A stretch of 64,000 nt of DNA from contig NZ_JASFDV010000014.1 of the NCBI RefSeq assembly GCF_030766825.1, positions 38,986-102,985 of the forward strand, in the 5' to 3' direction. The notes under the pieces are model-generated. The model searched no databases. It saw nothing but the letters and a program-made list of their open reading frames with translations, and was not told the origin of the DNA. This DNA comes from Nocardiopsis sp. CC223A. GTDB lineage: Bacteria > Actinomycetota > Actinomycetes > Streptosporangiales > Streptosporangiaceae. Numbering within the stretch: the first letter of the stretch is position 1; each line of letters opens with the position of its first letter. Positions 18,108 to 28,645 of the stretch are shown piece after piece. Made by a program: the position numbers and the translations under genes.

Positions 18108-18123
18108 CGTGACTAGCGTCACG
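18108..18123. promoter_or_regulatory. CRP-like palindrome before ALDH gene
   Basis: CGTGAC-TAGC-GTCACG fits the GTG-N6-GNCAC pattern reported for Streptomyces CRP. It lies 58 bp before the aldehyde dehydrogenase start and just after the phased repeats. Confidence 0.45.
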
Positions 18124-18181
18124 GTCGTCGACCCCCGTTGATGACCGCCGGGTTCCCGCCCGGCGCATAAGGAGGCTCACC

Positions 18182-19704
<1,523 letters not shown>

Positions 19705-19705
<1 letters not shown>

Positions 19706-20088
19706 TGGACGCCGGGGCCGACGTGGAGCGGGTGGCCGTCACCGACGCGGCCGCCGCCCTGCTCCGCGACCTGCGGGCCGAGCACGGGCCGCTGATGTTC
19801 CACCAGTCCGGCGGGTGCTGCGACGGCAGTTCGCCCATGTGCTATCCGGCCGGGGAGTTCCGCACCGGGGCCTCGGACGTGCACCTGGGCGACCTGGACC
19901 CGGGGACGCCCGAGCCGGTGCCGGTGTGGATGTCCCGCTCCCAGTTCGAGCTGTGGAGCCACACCCACCTGACCATCGACGTCGTCCCCGGGCGCGGGGC
20001 CGGTTTCTCGTTGGAGGCGCCGACCGGCAACCGGTTCCTCATCCGCTCCCGACTGATGACCGACGCGGAGGCCGAACGCCTCCCGTGA
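19705..20088 (+). CDS. DUF779 family protein
   Basis: 127 residues. It contains HQSGGCCDGSSPMCYP, the cysteine-rich signature of DUF779, and no membrane segment. DUF779 genes nearly always follow acetaldehyde-type aldehyde dehydrogenase genes; the biochemical role is unknown, though the cysteines suggest metal or redox chemistry. The ATG shares a base with the dehydrogenase stop (TGATG), so the two are translationally coupled. Confidence 0.88.
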
Positions 20089-20149
20089 CCGACCACGGTG
20101 CCGCCCGGGCTACCCGCCCGGGACGGCCCATCCCAGGAGGGGAAGGAGA

Positions 20150-20182
20150 GGGCGGGCCCGGGGATGCTCCCCGGGCCCGCCC
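20150..20182. terminator. Bidirectional terminator between DUF779 and mrpG
   Basis: A perfect 15-bp stem (20150-20164 / 20168-20182) with a 3-nt loop lies between two convergent genes and can serve both. Confidence 0.7.
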
Positions 20183-20199
20183 GATCACCCCGTACCCCT

Positions 20200-20598
20200 T
20201 CACTCGGCCCGCCGGGCGGAGTCCTCCTCGCGCTTGCGCGCCAGCCGCTCGGCGAGGTCGTCGCGGACCAGCAGGTCCTCGCGGATGCGCCCGGTGCGGT
20301 AGCCCACCCGGGCGGCGATGTGCCCGGCCACCGGGATCGTGACGACCTGGAACAGGCCCACCAGCAGCAGGGTGCCGACGTTGAACACGTTGGTCTCCTC
20401 CACCGGCGCCAGGCGCAGCCCGATCCCCACCAGCACCAGCAGCATCCCCAGCACCTGCGGCTTGGCCGCGGTGTGCATCCGGGACAGCAGGTCGGGGAAG
20501 CGGATCAGGCCCACCGCCGCCACCACCGACAGCAGGGCCCCGGCCAGCAGGCACAGGATCGCGATCCAGTCGAGGACCGTGACGAGCTGATCGCTCAC
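20200..20598 (-). CDS. mrpG: Mrp Na+/H+ antiporter subunit G
   Basis: 132 residues, last gene of the Mrp operon. Three hydrophobic segments and the MrpG/MnhG signature RFPDLLSRMHTAAKPQVLG are present. It is a membrane subunit of the multi-protein cation/proton antiporter that expels Na+ and supports pH homeostasis. The tail (about residues 105-132) is charged. GTG start at 20598 overlaps the mrpF stop by four bases (GTGA). Confidence 0.93.
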   Translation of the reverse strand: MSDQLVTVLDWIAILCLLAGALLSVVAAVGLIRFPDLLSRMHTAAKPQVLGMLLVLVGIGLRLAPVEETNVFNVGTLLLVGLFQVVTIPVAGHIAARVGYRTGRIREDLLVRDDLAERLARKREEDSARRAE

Positions 20599-20933
20599 GG
20601 CCGCCCCCCTTCCTCGTCGGCCGACGGGGCACCCGGGACCGGGTGGACGACATCGGTCGGGGTGGCCACGTGCTCCTCCGGGCGGCGGGCGACGAACTTC
20701 GCGATGCTGATCGTCGCCACGAAACCCACCAGCGACAGCACCATCAGGGTCGGCAGGACCGTGGGGTCGCGGTGGAGGGCGGCGTAGGCGCCGAGGCCGA
20801 CCAGCGCCGAGGCGAGCAGCACGTCCACCGACAGCGCCCGGTCCAGGATGCTCGGGCCCAGCAGCAGGCGCACCATGCTCAGCAGGGACGCGACGGCGAG
20901 CAGGGCGGCGATGACGGTCCACAGGGTGTTCAC
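20595..20933 (-). CDS. mrpF: Mrp Na+/H+ antiporter subunit F
   Basis: 112 residues with three membrane segments and the MrpF/MnhF motif RLLLGPSILDRALSVDVL, whose aspartate is conserved in the family. The last 30 residues are hydrophilic. GTG start at 20933 overlaps the mrpE stop (GTGA), and its own stop overlaps mrpG. Confidence 0.92.
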   Translation of the reverse strand: MNTLWTVIAALLAVASLLSMVRLLLGPSILDRALSVDVLLASALVGLGAYAALHRDPTVLPTLMVLSLVGFVATISIAKFVARRPEEHVATPTDVVHPVPGAPSADEEGGRP

Positions 20934-21547
20934 GCGCTCTCCTTCCCGGAGGGGGACGCCGCCTCCAGGGTCTCGATGTCCTCACGGGTGCCGAGGGCCC
21001 GCACGAGGAGACGCTCCAGGACCATGACGTCCCGGACCCCCTCCTCGATGCCCGCGTCGTCGGCGGCGCCCAGCACGTGGACGTACAGGATCCACTCGTC
21101 GCGCGAGACCTCGACGATGACCGTGCCCGGGATGATCGAACTGGCGATGGCCGTGCACACCAGCATCAGGTCCGACTGCGTGCGCATCGGCACGGCCACC
21201 ACCGAGCTGCGCACCTCGCCGGGGGAGAACACCTGGGCGGTCACCCGGAAGCTCGCCGTGAACATCTTCCCGATGATGTGCAGCACCAGGTGCGCCAGCG
21301 GGAGCGGGTGGAGGCGAAAGCCCGGGGTGATCGGCGGCAGCGGGAACACCAGCATGATCGCCACCGACACCAGGAAGCCCAGCACGAACAGGCCCAGGGA
21401 CTCCCAGCGCCACTGGAACCCGTTGAACAGCAGCAGCCAGACCAGGGTCATGCCCAGCGCCACGGGGATCTGGACCTTGCCCAGCCGCCTCCGCAGCGCG
21501 GTCGCCCCGGCCCTCTTCCCGGCCTTCCCGACGTTCTGCGCGGTCAT
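20930..21547 (-). CDS. mrpE: Mrp Na+/H+ antiporter subunit E
   Basis: 205 residues. After a basic N-terminus come two membrane segments (LGMTLVWLLLFNGF and LFVLGFLVSVAIMLVF), then the cytoplasmic domain typical of MrpE (SDLMLVCTAIASSIIPGTVIVEV). It overlaps mrpD by four bases (ATGA) and mrpF by four. Confidence 0.92.
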   Translation of the reverse strand: MTAQNVGKAGKRAGATALRRRLGKVQIPVALGMTLVWLLLFNGFQWRWESLGLFVLGFLVSVAIMLVFPLPPITPGFRLHPLPLAHLVLHIIGKMFTASFRVTAQVFSPGEVRSSVVAVPMRTQSDLMLVCTAIASSIIPGTVIVEVSRDEWILYVHVLGAADDAGIEEGVRDVMVLERLLVRALGTREDIETLEAASPSGKESA

Positions 21548-23202
21548 CGGTCACCTCCCAGGACGGCCTCGATGTAGGGGGTACGGGCCAGCAGTTCGGT
21601 GGCCGCCTCCGAGGAGTAGGCGATCAGCGGGCCCGCGAACACCGTCAGGGCCAGGCCGAACCCCACCAGTGCGATCGTGGCGCCGACCATGGTCCTGGGC
21701 AGGGCCACCGAGGTCACCAGCGGGGTGGACACCGTGGCCGTGCCGCCGATGCGGGAGGAGGGGCCCACGGCCTCGCCCGGACCCAGGGCCGCGGTCGAGG
21801 AGTCGTCGGCCTCGGTGTCCTCCAGCACGGTCCCGGGGTCGGCGACCTTGCCCTCGGAGGGCGCCCGCCAGAACGCGTAGTTCCACACGCGGGCGATCAC
21901 GTACAGGGTCAGCAGACTGGTCAGCACCGACGCGCCCACCAGCAGGTAGGCCAACGGGGTGCCCTCCTGCACACCGGCCTGGAGCAGGCCGACCTTGCCC
22001 AGGAAGCCCGACAGCGGCGGGATGCCGCCCAGGTTCATCGCCGGGATGAAGAACAGCACGGCCAGCAGCGGCGCGATCCGGATCAGTCCGCCCAGGTCGT
22101 CCAGGTTCGTGGACCCGCCGCGGCGCTCGATCAGACCCGTGGTCAGGAACAGCGTGGTCTGCACCGTGATGTGGTGGGCGATGTAGAACACCGCGCCCGC
22201 CAGGCCCATCTGGCTGCCCAGCGCCACCCCGAACACCATGTACCCGATATGGCTGATCAGTGTGAACGACAGCAGACGTTTGATGTCCGTCTGAGCCACG
22301 GCGCCCAGGATGCCCATGATCATGGTCGCCAGCGCCACCCACATGAGCAGGTTGTTCAGGTCCTCGCCCGGGAAGAAGAGCGTGTGCGCGCGGATGATCG
22401 CGTACACGCCGACCTTGGTGAGCAGGCCCGCGAACACCGCGGTGACCGGTGCCGGGGCCGTCGGGTAGGAGTCGGGGAGCCAGGCGGCCAGCGGGAACAC
22501 CGCGGCCTTGATGCCGAACGCGAAGAGCAGCATCACCTGGAGCACGATCTTGAGGTGGCCGTCCAGCTCCGGCAGCCGTTCGGCGAGCTGGGCCATGTTG
22601 ACGGTGCCGGTCGCGCCGAAGGTGAGCGCGATCGCGATGAGGAACAGCACCGACGACACCAGGGACACCACCACGTAGATGGCGCCCGCCCGGATCCGCG
22701 ACTGGGTCCCGCCCAGGGTCAGCAGCACGTAGCTGGCGGTCAGCAGGATCTCGAAGCCGACGTACAGGTTGAACAGGTCGCCGGCCAGGAAGGCGTTGGA
22801 GACACCGGCGACCAGGATCAGGTACGTGGGCTGGTACACCGACAGCGGCGCCACCTCGGCCCGGCTGGCCATGCCCTGACCGATGGAGTACACCAGCACG
22901 GCCAGGGTGATCGCCGCCGACACCGTCACCATGAGGGCGGACAGCCGGTCCGCCACCAGGGTGATGCCGATCGGCGCCTCCCAGCCGCCCACCTGCACGA
23001 CCTGCGGACCCAGGGCGTCCGCGCCGAGCATCAGGACGAACCCGACGAACAGCACGAAGGTCAGCGCGATGATGCTCAGCCACTGCTGCACCTTGGGCCA
23101 GCGGCTGCCCATGGCCAGCTTGACCCCGGCCGCGAACAGCGGCACCACCACCGGGAGCGGGATGAGGTAGTGGAGGAGACCCGCGAAGTAGTCCCAACTC
23201 AT
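21544..23202 (-). CDS. mrpD: Mrp Na+/H+ antiporter subunit D
   Basis: 552 residues, homologous to proton-pumping subunits NuoL/M/N of complex I. The conserved membrane glutamate is in FNLYVGFEILLTASY, and lysines are in FGIKAAVFPLAAWLPD and LLTKVGVYAI. About 14 membrane segments. A hydrophilic loop of about 60 residues (around 440-500, EDTEADDSSTAALGPGE) before the last membrane segments is longer than in standard MrpD. Stop overlaps mrpE; the start is 2 nt past the mrpC stop. Confidence 0.93.
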   Translation of the reverse strand: MSWDYFAGLLHYLIPLPVVVPLFAAGVKLAMGSRWPKVQQWLSIIALTFVLFVGFVLMLGADALGPQVVQVGGWEAPIGITLVADRLSALMVTVSAAITLAVLVYSIGQGMASRAEVAPLSVYQPTYLILVAGVSNAFLAGDLFNLYVGFEILLTASYVLLTLGGTQSRIRAGAIYVVVSLVSSVLFLIAIALTFGATGTVNMAQLAERLPELDGHLKIVLQVMLLFAFGIKAAVFPLAAWLPDSYPTAPAPVTAVFAGLLTKVGVYAIIRAHTLFFPGEDLNNLLMWVALATMIMGILGAVAQTDIKRLLSFTLISHIGYMVFGVALGSQMGLAGAVFYIAHHITVQTTLFLTTGLIERRGGSTNLDDLGGLIRIAPLLAVLFFIPAMNLGGIPPLSGFLGKVGLLQAGVQEGTPLAYLLVGASVLTSLLTLYVIARVWNYAFWRAPSEGKVADPGTVLEDTEADDSSTAALGPGEAVGPSSRIGGTATVSTPLVTSVALPRTMVGATIALVGFGLALTVFAGPLIAYSSEAATELLARTPYIEAVLGGDR

Positions 23203-23204
23203 GC

Positions 23205-24035
23205 TCAGTCACTCCCTTGCAGGTCGCTGTCCTCGGCGCGGGCCAGACGCTCGCGCTCGGCCCGCATGGTCTGGGCGGCCTGGCGGCGCTGGGCCCGCAC
23301 CCGGCGGCGCAGCTCGCGCCACAGCTCGCGTTCGGCGGCCCGGTCGGCCCGGCGGTGCTCGCGCAGCCGCCTGCGGCCCAGGCGGATGCGTCCGCGCAGC
23401 TCCTGCACCTGGGCGGTCATGGTCTCCGCCCGGTCGCTGAGGCGGCGCATGGTCTCCTGGGACTGCTCGTCGATCCCGCTCTCCTCGACCTCGACCTCGT
23501 AGCGGGCCAGCTCGGCCTGGGCGCGGGCGATCTCGGCCTTGATGCGGGCCTGCTCGGCCAGCTCCTGGGCGTCGGCCGCGGCGATGGTCGCCTGGAGCTC
23601 CGCCCGCTGGCGCCGGATGTCGGCCTTGAGCCGGCGGCGCTCGCGCACGAAGCGGCGGCGCAGCGCGCGCCGCCCCTCGCCCTGGACGATCCGGAGGTCC
23701 TCGGCGTCGTCCTGGACCTCGTCGTTGCCCTCCAGCTGCCAGCTCCGGTAGGCCATGGCGAGCAGGAACGCCGTCACACCCAGGGTGATGACGATGGCCG
23801 TCAGGATCATCGCCTGCGGCAGCGGGTCGGTCATCTCCTGCGGTTCGCTGAACCACAGCAGCGGAGGCCCGCCCATGGTCCCGGCCATGGCCAGGATCAT
23901 CAGGTTGACGCCGTTGCTGAGCACGATGAAGCCGAGCAGCACCCGGCTGAGGCTGCGCTCCAGCAGGAGCACCACCCCGACCGCGACGAGCACCCCGATC
24001 AGCAGGACGAGGGTGAGACTGGGCGAATCGTTCAC
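23205..24035 (-). CDS. mrpC: Mrp Na+/H+ antiporter subunit C with coiled-coil extension
   Basis: 276 residues. The first 110 are a normal MrpC/NuoK-like domain with three membrane segments (LVLLIGVLVAVGVVLLL, ILTAIVITLGVTAFLLAMA and one containing SNGVNLMILAM). Usual MrpC proteins end soon after. Here about 160 more residues follow, extremely rich in Arg, Glu and Ala, with heptad-like patterns (EQARIKAEIARAQAELARYE) and long basic runs near the end (LRRRVRAQRRQAAQTMRAER). This predicts a long cytoplasmic coiled coil. GTG start at 24035 overlaps the mrpA stop (GTGA). The extension is continuous in frame, with no sign of a sequencing slip. Confidence 0.9.
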   Translation of the reverse strand: MNDSPSLTLVLLIGVLVAVGVVLLLERSLSRVLLGFIVLSNGVNLMILAMAGTMGGPPLLWFSEPQEMTDPLPQAMILTAIVITLGVTAFLLAMAYRSWQLEGNDEVQDDAEDLRIVQGEGRRALRRRFVRERRRLKADIRRQRAELQATIAAADAQELAEQARIKAEIARAQAELARYEVEVEESGIDEQSQETMRRLSDRAETMTAQVQELRGRIRLGRRRLREHRRADRAAERELWRELRRRVRAQRRQAAQTMRAERERLARAEDSDLQGSD

Positions 24036-26992
24036 GAGGTGACCTCCTCGACGGGCTCGGGGGCGCCGGGCCCGGCGGTCGCCCGGACCCGGGCCGCGTC
24101 CCGCTCGATCTGCTCGTCGATGCGGGCGCCGAGACTGCGCAGGATGTCCAGGATCAGACCGATGACCAGCAGGTACACCCCGATGTCGAAGAAGAGGGAC
24201 ACCGTGATGTGCGGTTCTCCCAGGATCCACAGGTCCACGTGGAAGTCCCCGCCCGCGAGGACCTCGTCGCCGAAGATCGCGCCGCCGATCGCGATGCCCG
24301 TGGAGATGGCCAGGCCCAGGCCGATCAGCGCGCCGGGCTGCACCCAGGCGGTGTTGTACAGCTCGAACCGGCCGCCCGCCAGGTACCGGACGATGAACGC
24401 CAGACCGGCGACGATGCCGCCGGCGAAGCCGCCGCCGACCGCGCCGTGCCCGGTCAGCAGCAGGTACACGGAGATCACCATGATCACCGGGAACAGGAAG
24501 CGCGAGACCACCTCGAAGATCACCGAGCGGCGCTCGGTGGGCAGCGCGTCCGCGCCCGGGAGCCAGGTGTGGTTCCACTGGGGCTTGACGTGCAGGTTCT
24601 CCGGGGCCACCCGCAGCCCGCCCAGGTCGATCCGGGCCTGGCCGTCGGCGGCCTGCCGCCCCGCGGAGGTGACCGACACGGCCATCACCCCGCCGGGTGC
24701 CTTGCGCGGCTGGGTGCGGCGGACGAACATCAGGCTGGCCACCCCGGCGGCCGCGGCGACCAGGACGGAGATCTCGCCCATGGTGTCCCAGGCGCGGACG
24801 TCCACCAGCAGCACGGAGATGATGTTGTAGCCGCCCGCCTCCTCGGCGGCCGCCGGGTAGAGCCGGGAGATCGACGGCTCCTGGCGGCCGGCCAGGGCGA
24901 ACCAGGTCATGGCGGCGACCAGGGTGCCGGTGGAGGCGCCGATGGCCAGGTTCCATATCCGGCGGCCCTTGAGCGCGGGCGCCGAGAAGTGGCTGGGGAA
25001 GCGGCGCAGCACCAGCACGAAGACCACCAGGCTGACGGTCTCGACCAGGAACTGGGTGAGTGCGAGGTCCGGCGCGCCCAGCAGGTAGAACATGGCCGCC
25101 ACGCCGTAGCCGCCGGTGCCGACGAGGATCACCGCGAACAGGCGCCGCCGCATGAACAGGGTCAGCAGGGCGGTGGCCGCGATGATCACGGCCGGGATGA
25201 CCTGGATCGGCGTGTCCCACAGGCGGACCCGCGGGTAGTCGCCGTCCCAGATGGGCTCGGAGATGACCCAGTAGCCGGCCACCACGACCAGGCTGACCAG
25301 GATGGTGCCGAGGTAGACCGGCAGTGAACCGCGCTGGGTGCTGCCGGTGACCTGTAGGGCCAGGTTCTCCAGCCCGGCGAGCATGCGCCGGTAGACCCGG
25401 TCCGGGTCGACCACCGAGGTGCGGGTGCCGATCCAGACGACCGCGCTGCGGACCCGGAACAGCAGGAGGCCGCCGACGACGCAGGCCGCGGACAGCAGCA
25501 GCGGCAGCTCGAAGCCGTGCCACAGGGCCAGGTGCGTCTCGTAGGCGCCGGGCGCGAGCGGGACGGAGTCGGCGTACAGCGCGAGCAGCGGGTCGATCCG
25601 GTGCGACAGCGGCCCGCCGATCAGGCTCAGACCCGCCATGAGCGCGGCCGGGGCCAGGAAGAGCGGGCCGGGGCCGTGCACCGGGGTGGGCGCCACGTCC
25701 GCCTTGTCGAAGAACGCGCCCCACAGGAAGCGCAGTGTGTAGGCGACCGTGAGCGTGGAGCCGGCGACCATGCCGACGAGCACGACCGTGTCCACCACGC
25801 CGCCGTGGGCGTAGGCGCCGAAGGCCAGCTCCTTGGCGGCGAAGCCGAGCATGGGCACCAGCCCGGCCATGGAGGCCAGGGCCAGGACCGAGGTCCAGAA
25901 GGTGCCCGGCATGGATCTGCGCAGCCCCGAGAGCTCGCGCAGGTCGCGGGTGCCGGTGCCGTGGTCGATGATGCCGACCACGAGGAACAGGGGGGCCTTG
26001 AACAGCGAGTGCGCGATGAGCATGGAGATGCCGGCCAGGGCCGCGGCCCGGGTGCCGGTGCCCAGCAGGGCGATGAGGAAGCCGAGCTGGCTGATGGTGC
26101 CGTAGGCCAGGACCAGCTTGAGATCGTACTGGCGCAGCGCCTTCCAGCCGCCCAGGATCATCGTGAGCACGCCGAAGCCGAGGGCCGTCGAGGTCCACAC
26201 GGCCGAGTCGGGGAACGCCGGGGTGAGGCGGGCGACCAGGTAGACGCCCGCCTTGACCATCGCCGCCGCGTGCAGGTAGCCGGAGACCGGCGTGGGCGCG
26301 CGCATGGCGGCGGGGAGCCACAGGCTGAAGGGGAACAGCGCGGACTTGGACATCGCGCCGACCATGATCAGGCCCAGGGCCACCTCGACGGCGATGCCGC
26401 TCGGGGGGGCGGCGACGATCTCGGAGATGACGTAGGTCCCGGCGGTCTCGCCGAGCACGATCATGCCGACGAGCATGGTGAGCCCGCCGAAGGTGGTGAC
26501 GGTCAGGGCCGTCATGGCCGCGCGGCGGCTCTCCTTCAGCTCCGTGCTGTGCCCGATGAGCAGGTAGGAGAAGACCGTGGTCAGCTCCCAGTACACGAAC
26601 AGCTGGATGAGGTCGTCGGCCAGGACGAGGCCGAGCATGGCCCCGGCGAAGGCGACGAACACCCCCGCGAACCGCCCCAGTCCGGGTTCGGAGTCGCTGA
26701 AGTAGCGCGCGCAGTAGATCAGGATCAGGGCGCCCACGCCGGCGGCGATGAGGGTCATCACCAGGCCGAGGGTGTCCATGTACAGGCCCAGGCGCAGCGA
26801 GAACGCGGGGGCCCACGCGACGGATCCGGCGAGCGCGCCGCCGTCGAGGATCACGGGGAGTTGGAGGAGGGCCCAGACGGTGGCGGCGCCGGGCACGACG
26901 GCGAGGGCGAGGAACGCGTTGCGGCCCCACAGCCGGACCAGTAAGGGCGCGATCGCCGCCGCGATGAAATGCGCGATCAGCACTGTTGTCAA
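24032..26992 (-). CDS. mrpA: Mrp Na+/H+ antiporter subunit A (A/B fusion type)
   Basis: 986 residues. The N-terminal two thirds form the NuoL-like MrpA module, with Glu136 in FVYWELTTVFSYLL, lysines in MSKSALFPF and AAMVKAGVYLVARL, and about 20 membrane segments. The last 200 residues contain MrpB-like domains (FLFPVIMVISVYLLLTGH; FAGGIVAGLAFIVRYLAGG), so no separate mrpB exists, as in other actinobacteria. First gene of the operon. The start is an unusual TTG (26992) with GGGAGGGG 5 nt upstream. Divergent from a MarR regulator. Confidence 0.93.
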   Translation of the reverse strand: MTTVLIAHFIAAAIAPLLVRLWGRNAFLALAVVPGAATVWALLQLPVILDGGALAGSVAWAPAFSLRLGLYMDTLGLVMTLIAAGVGALILIYCARYFSDSEPGLGRFAGVFVAFAGAMLGLVLADDLIQLFVYWELTTVFSYLLIGHSTELKESRRAAMTALTVTTFGGLTMLVGMIVLGETAGTYVISEIVAAPPSGIAVEVALGLIMVGAMSKSALFPFSLWLPAAMRAPTPVSGYLHAAAMVKAGVYLVARLTPAFPDSAVWTSTALGFGVLTMILGGWKALRQYDLKLVLAYGTISQLGFLIALLGTGTRAAALAGISMLIAHSLFKAPLFLVVGIIDHGTGTRDLRELSGLRRSMPGTFWTSVLALASMAGLVPMLGFAAKELAFGAYAHGGVVDTVVLVGMVAGSTLTVAYTLRFLWGAFFDKADVAPTPVHGPGPLFLAPAALMAGLSLIGGPLSHRIDPLLALYADSVPLAPGAYETHLALWHGFELPLLLSAACVVGGLLLFRVRSAVVWIGTRTSVVDPDRVYRRMLAGLENLALQVTGSTQRGSLPVYLGTILVSLVVVAGYWVISEPIWDGDYPRVRLWDTPIQVIPAVIIAATALLTLFMRRRLFAVILVGTGGYGVAAMFYLLGAPDLALTQFLVETVSLVVFVLVLRRFPSHFSAPALKGRRIWNLAIGASTGTLVAAMTWFALAGRQEPSISRLYPAAAEEAGGYNIISVLLVDVRAWDTMGEISVLVAAAAGVASLMFVRRTQPRKAPGGVMAVSVTSAGRQAADGQARIDLGGLRVAPENLHVKPQWNHTWLPGADALPTERRSVIFEVVSRFLFPVIMVISVYLLLTGHGAVGGGFAGGIVAGLAFIVRYLAGGRFELYNTAWVQPGALIGLGLAISTGIAIGGAIFGDEVLAGGDFHVDLWILGEPHITVSLFFDIGVYLLVIGLILDILRSLGARIDEQIERDAARVRATAGPGAPEPVEEVTS

Positions 26993-27144
26993 TGCGCCCC
27001 TCCCGGATCGTTCCGGGCCCGCCCGGTGTTTCGGGCGGACGTCCGCTGCCCCCAGCAGCAGACCGATTCGCCCACAACCGGATGCGTGGACGGGGTGTCA
27101 CTACGGTGTGAGGGGGCAAGGATCTACGTAACTTGTATGTACAT

Positions 27145-27157
27145 GCTATTTAATAGC
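27145..27157. promoter_or_regulatory. Palindrome in mrpA-marR divergent promoter
   Basis: GCTATT-T-AATAGC is a perfect 6-bp inverted repeat within an AT-rich patch (27120-27180) that stands out in this GC-rich DNA. It lies between mrpA and the marR-type gene and may be the MarR operator and/or promoter. Confidence 0.45.
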
Positions 27158-27233
27158 TAGACTACACAAACGTCAAACCACCGCGCGGGTCCAGACGGGC
27201 CCCGGTGCCCGTCCAGCCTGCGAGGAACGTTTC

Positions 27234-27776
27234 GTGTCCGACGAGACCCCCGAGTCCAGCGCCGAGCGACTCCGTGCCGCCGACCGTGGAGTCGCGGCCG
27301 AGCGTGCCCGTGAGTTCGAGGGCGTCGGACTCGATTCCCCTGTCGGTCTCGAAGAGTTCCAGCGCGCCTGGACGGAACTGATCAACGCGGCGATCCACGC
27401 CCGTTCCCGCAGCGGACACGGGCATCGGGCGGCGGACGACCTCACCCTCACCCAGGCCCTCCTCATGGAGGCCGTCCGCGGGCTGGACAGTCCCAGCGTA
27501 GGCGCGGTGGCCCAGGTGGTGGGGGTGTCCTCCCCCTCCGCCACTCGCATGATCCAACAGCTCGAACGCAAGGGCATGATGGCGCGCCGCAGGTCGGAGC
27601 GGGACGAACGGAGCACGGTGGTGGCCATCACGCAGGAGGGTGAGAAAGCGCTCGCCCACCGCCGCCGCAGCATGGAGGCCAGACAGCGGCGCGTGTTCGA
27701 GGCGATCCGCCCCTCCCTGCGCCCCGTCGTGCTGGAGCTGCTCCGCGATCTGCGCGACGCCATGGACGACACCTGA
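27234..27776 (+). CDS. MarR-family transcriptional regulator
   Basis: 180 residues. The winged helix covers about 75-140: [14 protein letters not shown], the recognition region [24 protein letters not shown], and the wing [19 protein letters not shown]. The N-terminus has a longer than usual Glu/Arg-rich extension of about 40 residues. GTG start at 27234 with GAGGAA upstream. It is divergent from mrpA and so may control the antiporter operon or itself; no ligand can be predicted. Confidence 0.88.
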   Translation: MSDETPESSAERLRAADRGVAAERAREFEGVGLDSPVGLEEFQRAWTELINAAIHARSRSGHGHRAADDLTLTQALLMEAVRGLDSPSVGAVAQVVGVSSPSATRMIQQLERKGMMARRRSERDERSTVVAITQEGEKALAHRRRSMEARQRRVFEAIRPSLRPVVLELLRDLRDAMDDT

Positions 27777-27846
27777 GGGACGGCCCGGGGGTATCCGGGC
27801 CCTCCTTTCCGGTCCCTTCACCCGTTCCCATTCCCCGGTCCTTACG

Positions 27847-27878
27847 GTCTGCCGTCGGCATATCTGCCGCAGGCCGAA
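27847..27878. promoter_or_regulatory. Two PopR/ClgR-like operator sites before clpP pair
   Basis: Two imperfect inverted repeats overlap by two bases: GTCTGCC-GTC-GGCATAT (27847-27863) and ATCTGCC-GCA-GGCCGAA (27862-27878). I recall TTCTGCC-N3-GGCAGAA as the PopR-type consensus; the sites match it at 11 and 12 of 14 arm positions. They lie 100-130 bp upstream of the first clpP gene. Confidence 0.5.
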
Positions 27879-27976
27879 ACAGTGGCATCCGCTGCGGCCC
27901 GCCGCGCAGGGTGGAGGCACGGCCGGTGCGGGCGAGGGATCCGCGCCAGCGGCCGGGAAGGGAAGGGGGCCACTCC

Positions 27977-28645
27977 ATGTCGATGACCGGAACCAGGGCC
28001 ACGGCCTCGCACGAGGCCGAGGGCGGAGCGTTCGACGACCAGCTGTCCGCCCGCCTGCTGCGCAGCCGCATCGTGCTGCTGGGCACCCAGGTCGACGAGA
28101 CCAGCGCCAACCGGGTCTGTGCCCAGATCCTGCTGCTCGCCGACGAGGACCCGCACAAGGACATCACCCTGGCCATCAACAGCCCCGGCGGCGTCGTCTC
28201 CGCCGGGCTGGCCATCTACGACACCATGAACTTCGTGCCCAACGACGTGTCCACCCTGGTCATGGGGTTCGCGGCGAGCATGGGGCAGTTCCTGGCCTGC
28301 ACCGGAGCCCACGGCAAGCGGTACAGCCTGCCGCACGCCCGCATCATGATGCACCAGCCCTCCGGCGGGCTCGGCGGCACCGCCGCCGACATCGCGATCC
28401 AGGCCGAGAACCTGGCGCACACCAAGCAGACGATGATCCGGCTCATCGCCGAGCACACCGGGCAGAGCGAGGAGACCATCTCCCGCGACCAGCACCGGGA
28501 CGCCTGGTTCACCGCCGAGGAGGCCAGGGAGTACGGGTTCGTCGACCACGTGGTCACGTCCCTGTCGGAGATCAACGGCACCGGCATCCGGCTGGGCGCG
28601 GGCGCCCCCGGGTTCGTCCGGCGCGAAACGGAGGGCGTGCGATGA
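27977..28645 (+). CDS. clpP3: ATP-dependent Clp protease proteolytic subunit, first of pair
   Basis: 222 residues of the ClpP fold, a cytoplasmic serine protease subunit that degrades proteins delivered by Clp ATPases. The catalytic serine is in GFAASMGQF (about residue 100), the histidine in MMHQPSGG and the aspartate in QHRDAWFT. The ATG at 27977 has GGAAGGGGG upstream. The gene overlaps the second clpP by four bases. A two-gene operon facing an XRE regulator is the arrangement of the inducible clpP3-clpP4 pair of Streptomyces; the symbol rests on this context. The housekeeping clpP pair is not in the window. Confidence 0.88.
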   Translation: MSMTGTRATASHEAEGGAFDDQLSARLLRSRIVLLGTQVDETSANRVCAQILLLADEDPHKDITLAINSPGGVVSAGLAIYDTMNFVPNDVSTLVMGFAASMGQFLACTGAHGKRYSLPHARIMMHQPSGGLGGTAADIAIQAENLAHTKQTMIRLIAEHTGQSEETISRDQHRDAWFTAEEAREYGFVDHVVTSLSEINGTGIRLGAGAPGFVRRETEGVR

